Origin: Patagioenas fasciata
Taxonomy: Eukaryota; Chordata; Aves; Columbiformes; Columbidae
Length of the DNA stretch: 64,000 nt
Assembly (NCBI RefSeq): GCF_037038585.1
Contig: NC_092522.1
Location: 124,416,661 to 124,480,660, forward strand
Direction of reading: 5' to 3'
The notes below the pieces were generated by a model. That model ran no database searches, was not told the DNA's origin, and saw only the letters and a list, made by a program, of their open reading frames with translations. Below are positions 45,770 to 56,000 of the stretch, in pieces (the first letter of the stretch is position 1; the number at the start of each line of letters is the position of its first letter). Position numbers and translations under genes: made by a program.

Positions 45770-46665
45770 GGTTTGGGGGTGGGTGCTGTGGGGTGTGCGG
45801 GGTAGGTGAAGGGAGGGGTGGGTGATGTGGGATGCAGGGGGTGGGTGCTGTGCTGTACAGTGGGGGGTGGCTGATGTGGGGTGCAGGTGGGTGGGTGCCA
45901 CGGGTGAAGGTGATGGGTGATGTAGGGGGTGGGTGCCCTGGGCTGCAGGTGGATGGGTGCATGGGGTGCAGGAGGGGGTGGGTGCGGGGGTCATGGGTGC
46001 TGTGGGGTGGGTGCCCTGGGCTGCAGGTGGATGGGTGCGTGGGGTGCAGGGGCGGGTGGGTGCGGGGGTCATGGGTACTGTGGGGTGGGTGCCCTGGGCT
46101 GCAGGTGGATGGGTGCAGGGCGGATGGGTGCTGTGGGGTGCAGGGTATGGATGCTGTTGGGTTACAGGGGGTGGGTGCTGTGGTGTACAGTGGGGGGTGG
46201 CTGATGTGGGGTGCAGGTGGTGGGTGCTGTGGGGGTTGCAGGGGTGGGTGGGTACTGTGGGGTGCAGGAGTGGGTGCTGTGGGGGGTGGGTGCCCTGGCG
46301 TGCAGGTGGGTGGTGCATGGGGTGTAGGGTGGGCTGGGTGCTGTGGGGTGCAGATGGATGGGTGCATGGGGTGCAGGGGGGGGCGGGTGCTGTGGGGTGC
46401 AGGTGGATGGGTGCATGAAGTGCAGGGCAGGGTGGGCGCTGTGGGGTGGGTACCGTGGGCTGCAGGTGATGGGTGGAGGGGGGTGGGTGCTGTGGGGTGG
46501 GTACCGTGGAGTGCAGGCGGTGGGTGCAGGGGGTGGGTGCTGTGGGGTGCAGGAGGTGGGTGCAGTGGGGTGGGTACCGTGGGCTGCAGGCGGTGGGTGC
46601 AGCGGGGTGGGTGCAGTGGGGTGGGTACCGTGGGGTGCAGGCGGTGGGTGCTGTGGGTGCAGCGT
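45770..46665. repeat. G-rich (GGGTGGGTGCTGTGGGGTGCA)-like minisatellite upstream of EFR3B
   Basis: About 0.9 kb of variable units built from GGGTGGGTGC, TGTGGGGTGCAGG and TGGATGGGTGCATGG. It ends about 150 bp before the EFR3B GC boxes. Multiple closely spaced G-runs on the plus strand give G-quadruplex potential. The very long ORFs across it (up to ~600 codons on the minus strand) are artefacts. Confidence 0.92.
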
Positions 46666-46689
46666 GGGGCAGTGGCGGGTGCACCGCGT

Positions 46690-47080
46690 GGACGCCGCGC
46701 TGGCCCCGGCTGTGGGACAGCGGGTCCCGGAGCCTCAGTTCCCCCGAACCGAACCGGGGGGGCCGCGCGGGCGGGAGGAGCTGCGGGTGGGAGGAGCCGC
46801 GGCCGTGGTGCCGCCCCCGGTTCCGCCCCCAGGACCGCCCCCGGTGCCGCCCCCCCGGTGCCGCCCCCGGCCGGCGCCGCTCGGGGAGGGGGCAGAGCCG
46901 GGCCGGGCAGCGCCGCCTGCAGCCGCACCGAGCCGGGCCGGGCCGGGCCACGCCGGGCGGCAGCGCCATGTACGGTGAGTGCCCGCGGGGCGAGCCCGGG
47001 GCCGGTACCGGGGCCGGTTCGGGGCCGTGCGCGCCCCCGCTCCCGCTTCCCGGGGACTTGGGGCTGCATCCCCCGGGGCC
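46690..47080 (+). promoter_or_regulatory. EFR3B: EFR3B CpG-island promoter with GC boxes
   Basis: Strongly CpG-rich DNA around the EFR3B first coding exon. Five CCGCCCC boxes (46811, 46823, 46835, 46847, 46861) are spaced at 12-14 bp about 100-155 bp upstream of the ATG, a classic Sp1/KLF arrangement. No TATA box is seen. The TSS is probably between about 46880 and 46960. Confidence 0.65.
46968..46974 (+). CDS. EFR3B: EFR3B coding exon 1 (7 nt)
   Basis: Only ATG, TAC and one G are coded before the donor GTGAGT. The assignment rests on the match of the joined N-terminus MYGVCGCC to the family and on the CpG-island setting. It is too short for ORF detection. Confidence 0.9.
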
Positions 47081-50000
47081 TGGTTAGTGGGAGCCTCGGT
47101 CTTTGTAGGGCGGTGCACCCCCAGTTACTGGGGGTATCCCCTCTTTGGGGTGGGGGAGTCCTCCGTCCTATGAAGAGCTGTGCATCCCCAGTTTTCAGGG
47201 GGGTGACCTCGCGTTGCGGTTGGGGGACCTTGGTCTTTTGCAGGGTAGTGCACCCTATAAGTTACTTGGGGGGGTCACCCTCTCTTTGGGTTTTTGGGGG
47301 ACCTCCGTCCTTTATAGAGCCATGCATTTCCCTGGTTACTGGGGTGACTGGTCTTTGGGTTTGGGGGGGACTTTGGTTATTTACAGGGCTGTGCGTCCCC
47401 CTAGTTACTGGGGGTGACCCCTCTTTGGATTTGGGAGGGGACATTTCTCCGATATAGAGCTGTGCATCTCCATAGTTACTGGGGGTGTCACCCCCTCTTT
47501 GGGTTTTGGGGGGACCTTGGTCATTTACAGGGCTGTGCATCCCCCTAGTTTCTGGAGGGTGCCTCCTCTTTGGGGTTGGGACACACACCATGATCCTATA
47601 AAGGGGCATCACCCCCTCCCTGGGGGACCATGGGCCATTAACTGTCCCCCCCAAGCTGCGGTTCCTGGTGTCACCTGCTCCCCAGGGCTGGGGGTCCATC
47701 CTTCTTTATAGGACCAGTGACCCCCATACTGGTGGGGGCTCACCCAGTCCTTGGGGTGGGGAGGCGTTGGGTGCTATATAGGGCTCTTCAGCTCCACCTG
47801 GTTATTTGGGGGTGAAGTGTCACCCCCCCATCAGATCACAGGGAATCTCAGTCCTATATACAACCACACCCCCACCATACCAGGGACCTGCCCGGTCCTT
47901 GGCGTGGGGCAGCCCCATATAGGCCTGTGTACCCCGGGGTGTTTGGGGGATTGCCGTCCCCCCACATTGTCACCCCTCTGCGCAGGGTGGCCATATGGGG
48001 TCCCACATTCCCAGCGGGGCAATACCATGTGCGTAATGGGGAGCAGCTGGTGGAGCAGCTGGTGCCCCCCCCCCGGGGCAGCGGGCCACGCTAAGCCGCT
48101 GGGAGCTTTTGGGAAGGGCTGGGGGGTGGCCGGGTGGCTCTTAAATCCTCACCACCCGCCACCCGAGCATCCTTCCCTGTGCTGTCAGCGCAGGGCCAGC
48201 ACCACGGGCGAGGGACCCCCCCCGACCGCTGCCCTTCCTGGGGGGTCCTGCGGGGTTTTTTTGGGGCTCTCGGTCGAGCCCCCTCTCTGCGAGGAGCTGC
48301 GATGCCGGGGGTGAGTGGTTTTGGCAGGGTGAGGTGGGTGGGCAGGGTGCTGGACCCCCCTATCCCACCAGGTGATGGGGTGCGTGTTTTGGGGTTCAAT
48401 GGGGTGCGTACATGGGGAGGTCCTGAGGTGCATCGGGATGCAGCGTGTGCCTCCTGCAGGGGAGGGAGAGGCGCTGGGGGGCTTGGGGAGGGGGTTTTAC
48501 CCGTGGGGGGGAAGCCGGGGCAGGACACGCGGTTCCGTTCCTCTCCTCCCGGTGCTGACTCCTCCGTGGCCTCCGTTGAGTCATTCAGGTCTCCCAGCTG
48601 GTATTTTTCCACCCGCTTCCCTCCCCTCCTTGGCTCGGTGACGATGCTTCGTGTCCCCGGGGCCGCGGTCCCTCTGCAGCCCCCCCACACTGGGGGTCCC
48701 TCGCCCGCTCCCGCCGCAGGACCCGTCTGTCTGGCGTGGGATGGGGTGGCAGCGATGCTCTCCTTGCAGGACACACATCCCCGATGCCCAAATCCTCCCG
48801 ACAGTGCCCAGTTCCCCACTCGCTTGGGGCTTTTGCATCCATGTTGGGGTTTGAGCTGAATTTTGGGTTGTTTTTTGGCAATTTGTGCCGCTGGCAAGCA
48901 GGGAGCTGTTGTCATCATCTGAGCAATTTGCAGCGCCCTGGAGCATTTAATAATCCTCTGCTGGGGAGCTGCAGGGGACCCCAAACCTCTGCAAACCTGG
49001 GGGAGAGCTGAGTAGCCAAGACCCCCACCAACCCCCCTGATGTCACTTTGATCTGTCCCGAGGGGTGTGACACGCTCTGCTTGTCCCCCAGGATCCCGAA
49101 TGGCAGCGCCACATTGGACCGCAGCTCCTCTTACCCCCAGCTTACATTTTGGGGAAGCCCCTGCTCCAAAATCGCCGGTGTTTCCTCAGGGTGAGGGAGG
49201 ACAGAGCATCTCCGGGGACCTGAATGTGACTTTGAGGACAAAAGCCAGGCTGGTCCGCTCCGCGGTGGCGCTCGGGGCCGAGCATCGCTGCGGCTTGTGG
49301 CCCTGGAAAGCGTCCAGGAGCTGGAAAGCTCTGTGGGATACTTGGGATGAAAGGTGCATTAGAAATGCACAGGATTATCGGTATCTTTTTAATCTCTTTT
49401 TTAACCGTCTCTTGGCCTGGGGGAAGGATTCGGTGGATGGGATTTTTTCTCTGTGGTGCAGAACACTTGCTCTGTTATGGGGGGACCTGCTGCCTCCTTG
49501 GGAGGGGGACACGGGCCACCCATCGCATCCCCCTCATCCAGCGCTGGCACCTTGTGCTGGGCTGGTGTTTGCATGCAGGAGGCAGGAGATTGTGATGTGG
49601 GGCCCTGCGCCCATTTTCAGCCCCCATTCCATTTCTTTTTGCATCGCTGGTGAAAATGGGAGAGCTGAGCTTTAACCACAGCCTGGATCATTGAATCCTC
49701 TCATAGTTTGGGTGGGAAGGGACCATTAAATCTCCCCCTGCCATGAGCAGGGACATCTTCACCAGCTCAGGTTGCTCAGAGCCCCATCCAGCCTGGCCTG
49801 GGATGTCTCCAGGGATGGTTCAGCCACCACCTCTATGGGAACCTGGGCCAGGCTCTCACCACCCTCAGCACAAACAATTTCATCATATCCATCCTGAATC
49901 TCCCTCCTTTAGTTTAAAACCATCACCTCTTGTCCTATCAAGGATGGCTGGTTTCATGCAAACCGCAGGTTTGTGAGCTGAACCATTGGGCTGTGTCCCT

Positions 50001-53000
50001 GTCTCTAGTTGGATCTCACTGTCCTAAGCCTGGCTTAGGGATTGGCTGCTCCGCGGGGGATTTCAAACTGTGCCTGGACTTTGGCTGGCAAAATAGCGTG
50101 TTTCCCCCTTCTTGGGGCTGTGCAATGACCTTGACAGTGGGAAAAGCCTGGTCCTTTTTGTCCCCAACCCCAAAAAACTTGCTGCTCGCTCTGTCTCCAG
50201 GACCTGTGCTTTGATTCAGGAACGAGCTCCTTGGGCAGGGACTTGGCTGTAAGGGGAGCCGGGAGCTGCGGGATGGGGTTAACACTTCCATGGGGGTTCC
50301 CATTGCTTTCCAGTCCCCCCCTACTTTTACTGTGGCCACGTGTGCCAGACAACAAACCGAATCTCGACCGCCGTTTATTTCCTCCATGTCCCCTCCCTTT
50401 GCTCTCTGGTCACCAGCACAAGCTGTCTCCTCCCACAAAGCTTGAAATAGAGAAGGTTCCCCTTTTTATTTCTATTATTTTGGTAATATTTCTTTTCGGT
50501 GGCAGCGGGAACAGGGGAAATGGGGCTTTTTCTGGGGAGGAGGCGTTGTCAGCGGTGCCATCGAGGTCCCCAGGAGCTGCCACCAAGTCACAGCCGGCAG
50601 CCGCGCGAGCGGATGGGTTTTGTGCTAAATAAATAGCTCTTGGTGGGACTGGATGGCTCAGCGGGGGATGTGAAATGCAATTAAGAATTAAGCTTTTTTT
50701 TAATTTTTCTTTTTTTTTTTTTTCCTTCTATACATTTTAACTAAATGATCTGCGAATTAATTCAACGCTCGTAGAGGAAAAGGGGCTGTTTGTGGTGCCG
50801 GCAGCGCCGGGGGCTTTTCGGACCCGCTTGGTCGTGGTTCTCGTAAGGTTTTGTGTTGAACATCAATGGCTGTGGCCAAGTCCAGGGCTTTCTTCCTGCT
50901 GCATTACCATGTCCGGGCAGGATTTGACCCCTCCCTGGCAGAGATTGTGCCAGGCCAGGGGCTGATGTTGTTCACCTCGAATCTCAGCAAGCCCGGGTGC
51001 TTAAGGGCTCTGGTAATTGCTTGTGCAATCAATAATTGCGCAAGAAAATGCCTTTCCAGAGGTGTTTGGCTCCCGGCTGTAGCTCTGCTGGGGGTATTGG
51101 AGATGTTCCCCTTCCACGGGCACTCCAAACCACCAAACTGCCAGGGTCAAGAGTCACGGATCAACCTCGGACATGAAGGTTTGGATAGGAAAGGTGAATG
51201 AGAGTGGAAATCCGATGCTTTGAGGAGGTTTACAGATGCCGGGTAAGGACCGCAGACTGCGGGTGAATTTGCAATGCCTGCGGCAAACAGAATCCTTGTG
51301 TTCAGAGTGGGCAAAGAGCTGCTCTGCAGGTGTTTGAGAGGTGTAGCGATGCGCTTTGCTTGGTTTTTGCCAGTCCGGAGCTGGTAATGCCCGGCACGTC
51401 AGCCCTGGGTGATGGAGAAACACAGAGAGAGGCGGTTGTGGTGGGGCTGGAGGGGGCTGTGTTCGCTGAAGGAGTGACCAGGAGAAAGGAGAGGAGAAAG
51501 GGAAGGGGAAGGAAAAGGGGAAAGGGAGGAAAAGGGAGGAAAAGGGGAAAGGGAGGAAAAGGGATGAAAAGGGGAAAGGGAGGAAAAGGGGGGGAAAGGA
51601 AGGAAAAGGGAGGAAAAGGGGAAAGGGAGGAAAAGGGGGGGAAAGGAGGGTAAGAAGGGGAAAGGGAGGGAAAGGGAGGAAAAGGGGAAAGGAAGGAAAA
51701 GGGGAAAGGAGGGTAAGGAGGGAAAAGGGGAAAGGGAGGAAAAGGGAGGAAAAGGGGAAAGGGAGGAAAAGGGGAAAGGGAGGAAAAGGGGGGGAAAGGA
51801 AGGAAAAGGGGGGATAAGGGGAAAGGGAGGAAAAGGGGGGGAAAGGAAGGAAAAGGGGGGATAAGGGGAAAGGGAGGAAAAGGGGAAAGGAAGGAAAAGG
51901 GAGGAAAAGGGAAAAGGGATGAAAAGGGGAAAGGAAGGAAAAGGGAGGAAAAGGGAAAAGGGATGAAAAGGGGAAAGGAAAGGGGAAAATGAGGAAAAGG
52001 GAAAGGGAGGAAAAGGGGAAAGGGAGGAAAAGGGGAAAGGAAGGAAAAGGGGGAAAAGGGGAAAGGAAGGAAAAGGGGAAAAAGGGGAAAGGGAGGAAGA
52101 GGGGGAAAAGGGGAAAGGGAGGAAAAGGGGGGAAAAGGGGAAAGGGAGGAAAAGGGGAAAGGAAGGAAAAGAGAGAAGGGAAAAGGGAAAAGAGAGAAGA
52201 AGGCAGGCTAGAGAGAAAGCGCGGCTGTGGCTGGTGCCGTCACATTTCCATCTCTGTAAATGAGGGTTTTCGCTCAGGTTTGTGCCGCAATTAGAACTGG
52301 GTGTGGGCTTGGATGTGGCGTTTCTGGGGGAAGAAGGAAACCACAGCCCCGTGCGTGGTCAGCATCTCCAAAGGGCCCTTATTGTGTGTTCTGGTGACCA
52401 TGCAAAACAGGGCGGGGGGGGCGCTTGTTGTTTCTTTTTCCTCCAAAAACCTTTCAGACTCGCGAGCCCTCCCGTGTCCTTGGCTGTTCTGCCACGTCCG
52501 GCTCTGCGCTGCGTGGCCCAAAGCTTTGGCCTTGCAAAATGAACCTTAATTAAGGTTCTTCTCTTAATGAAGCAGCTTCCGGAGGCTGGTGCTGCTGTTG
52601 GGTGGACTCTCAACCTCCATCAGAGCTTCTCCGCCTATGCGATCTGGACCAGACGCGCAAACTGGCGAACATCTCGCATCAAGCCCAGAGTTTGGGTGGA
52701 TTTCCTGCAGTTTAAGCCTTTTTCCCCCCTCAGCTTTCCCTCTGCGTGTGTTGTATAACAAAACCAGGCGCCCATTAAGGCGCTTAACTCCCCTTCTCCC
52801 CTCGAACCGGTGCCAGGTACCTGATGCAAACCTCCAGCTCTGCCTTTAATGGGTTGTTTCCCTGCCTGCAAAAGGGGCTGGTGTGGCTTTAATGCCAGAG
52901 ACTAATCACAGCTGTGAAATATTAATTAATTTGGAAGCGTTGCACGTGCGCTGCGGTGCTGGAGAAAGCTCGGAAGTGTAAATAATGGAGGGGAGAATCT

Positions 53001-56000
53001 GTCGCTGGTGTAAGTGGGAATTTGGGCTGATTTCTGTCCCACCGTGGAGTTGTTAAAGCTGGGTTTGATGCCTGAGCTGTCAGTGTTTGGAAAGGGGGGG
53101 AAGATGGGGATGAGCTGTTCAGTTCTAGGCCCCTCACACCAAGAAACCCTTGAGGTGCTGGAGCGAGAGGAGAGAAGGGAACGGAGCTGGTGAGGGGCTG
53201 GAGCACAAGTGTGATGGGAGCGGCTGAGGGAGCTGGGGGGTTCAGCTGGAGAACAGGAGCTGAGGGGAGACCTTCTGATCTCTGAACTGCCTGAAAGGAG
53301 CTTGGAGCCAGGGGGGTCGGGCTCTGCTCCCCAGGAACAAGCGCCAGGAGCAGAGGAAACGGCCTCAAGTTGCCCAGGGGAGGTTGAGGTTGGATGTGGG
53401 AACAATTTCTTCCCCAAAGGGCTGTGGGGCATTGGAACAGGCTGCCCAGGGCAGTGCTGGAGTCACCATCCCTGGAGGGTTGGACAGACGGACATGAGGT
53501 TCTCAGGGACATGGGGCAGGGACAGGAGTGCATTAACGGTTGGACTCAATGATCTTGAGGGGCTTTTCCAGCCAAATTGACTCTATGATTTTTTGCACAT
53601 CCCTGTGTGACCCCACATCTTTTGGGTCTCTCTGAGCTGTGCTCACAGCCTCAGGACAGCCCGGAGCACACAGGAGCTGTGCACCCACACATCCCAGCCC
53701 TTGCCTGAGCCCCTTCTACTGTCCAGTGCCCCATCCCTGTGCAGTCACTGGGGCGGCTGAACCGGCCTCCCAGCCCTCACCCATATCGGTGCCGGCTCAC
53801 GTCTCGGATGAGCCGCTCGGACAGGTAGGCACCGATGCGATCCAGCTTCTCCGGGGCAGAGAGGGCATAAAACGTCAGCTTCTCCATGTTGGTCTTCACC
53901 AGCCCATCCTGAAAGAGAGCAGCACAGCGCGTCACAACCTCACACCGGCCCTGGCAAACATCAGGAGCATCTCTGCAGCGGGTTCTCAGGGACATGGGGC
54001 AGTGCCAGGGGTGGGGGAATGCTTGGACTCGGTGACCTTGAGGGTCTTTTCCAACCAAAATCATTCTGTGATTAGTTGGGCAGACCCAGGTGGGATTCAG
54101 GGATGTGGCACCGGTGTGGATTCAACCTCCGGCCCTGCTCCCATTTGGGATTCCCTTCCCCAGTACAGAGCTGTGATTTGGGGCTCAGCACCCCGGCTGC
54201 GTCGGTGGCAGCAGAGAGAGCGGCGCGTGGAGCAGCGCCAGGGGAAGCTGCGAATTTAATTGCTGAGCTAAAGGGCTTTGCACCGCCGGCTCCACGCGAC
54301 GGCTGGGAGAGCGTTTCCCTGTCTGACAACGCTCCCGTCCGTCCCGCTCAGCGACGTGAGAAATGCGTCCTGGCAGCGACAGCCTTGGCTCCCCGGTCCC
54401 CAGTGTCTCTCTGCCTCAAAAGATTTCCTTGTCCCTTCGTTCCGGCGTCAAGGGACACGTCTCCCTGTGACCAGCGTTGCCTTGTGTTGCCCTCGGAGAG
54501 GGACACATCTCCCTGTGACCAACGTTGCCTTGCGCTGCCCTCCGAGGTTTGGGTCTTCTGCAACATCCCCAAAAGCGTCTCTGCCCACCGAGGAGCTGTC
54601 AGCTTTTATCAAACCCCTTTGCAGATGCTGGTTCGTACCGAAGGACACTTGGATGAACAAGGGAATGAGCTGCGCCCGTGCAGCCCGAACCCTTCAGGAA
54701 GGCTGGGAGCTGTTAATTAACATCAGCACATTGCTCTGAGTTACAGAGCTGCGAGCTGGATTCAACCCCCTCCCCAACTAAATATGGTAGAGGTTTAATG
54801 CAACCGCCCAGGGTCCCCCCCTCTTTTCACCACGGCTCTTTTCCAACACATTTTCTTTGCATTGAGCTGAACCGAACTGCTTGAGCCACCTTGGGGGGCA
54901 AAAGGAGATTGGTGGGTGCAGAAACTGCATTTTTAATGTAGGTTTTCCTGCCTCTTAATTGGTGGCAGAAGCTCAGAGCGGCACCCGAGCGAATAAGAAG
55001 AAGTGGGTCTGCGACCCCGACATCTCTTTTGGTTCCCACCACCCCTGGTAGCACCGCATCCATCCCTTCCCTCTGCTCGTTTCTTGCTTTCCCTGTTTTA
55101 TCTCCCCTTCCCGTGGGCTCCATCCCTCTGCCCTCCCCAGGGTGGATGGAGAATAGGACTAAAGTGTCTCAGGGCCAACTTGCATATTGCTCAGTGACAT
55201 TTCTAATGCATAGTGGGGACGTTTCATCCTCCTCCCCGGGCGGGCTCACCCACCGGGTGCCAAAGCACTGGTGGAGTCGGAGGGTGGATGGATGTGAAGG
55301 AGACTCTTGCTTTGTAAATGAGATTTTGCTAAGCAGATTAGGGAAAGGTCCCTGGTTGTGTGCGGGGAAGGACAGGACAGGGCTGGGCTGCCTTCGGGAT
55401 GGTGCTTTTGCTTGGGGTTGAGTGGGTGACCTTCACGGGATACTGGGTTTAATAAGGGATTTGGCGTGTTTTAATTAAGATTTATTTGCAATCAGTTGGA
55501 ATGCCCTTATTAAGTAAATTCCAGGCATCGAATACTATGCCCATAAGGTTTTCTGGCCGTGCTTATTGCCAGAGTGTTGTTAAAATGGGGATGGGATTGA
55601 CGAGGAAAGGTGGACACGTGGTCATTTTGGGAGGTGAGCTGGGCCTGTGTCCTGTTCTCAATGGGCCATATTCTGTCCCAAAACCCCAGTTACAACTGGT
55701 ACCAGCGAACCCTCCTCCTGGAAACACATGTAATGAGTTTATTCCAGAACCTCGGGGCTTGTGCCGCTGTTGGAGTGGCTAAGCGGGGGTTACACCAGCA
55801 ACCCGCAGTCACCGGGACTGGAAAAATGCAATTATCCCTCATTAGATGACTTTCTCGGCGATGAATTATTGAAGGAAAAGGTCCTTTGGCTCGCTTTGTG
55901 CCCCAGCAAGTGTGGATGTGACCCGCCGTGGCCGAGGGTGATGGTGATGAGCCAAATAAACGCCATGGGGTGTCCCAGGCGGGCGCGAGACGGAGGTGAC

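Larger units (their letters stand above)
53120..53972 (-). repeat. Inverted duplication, left arm (in EFR3B intron 1)
   Basis: Reverse-complement match to about 60398-61270. Shared content from right to left: end of EFR3B intron 2, exon 3, start of intron 3, and a CR1 with the same distinctive 3' end (CCAGCCAAATT). The 53630-53970 part is identical apart from one base. Beyond it there is an ~18-bp indel and several substitutions near 53600-53625, and the CR1 part also differs at scattered sites. Confidence 0.9.

Noticed and set aside
45246-47457. Very long ORFs (607 codons minus, 541 codons plus) over the EFR3B upstream region
   Set aside because: Low-complexity Pro/His/Thr or Gly/Trp repeats from the G-rich minisatellite and CpG island. 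They cross the real EFR3B start.
51330-52294. Lys/Gly/Arg-rich ORFs
   Set aside because: They are the translation of the homopurine repeat only.
53781-53908. Possible second EFR3 gene or an alternative exon 3
   Set aside because: It is in the opposite orientation to EFR3B, no other EFR3 exon is nearby on the minus strand, and similarity ends at the duplication borders.
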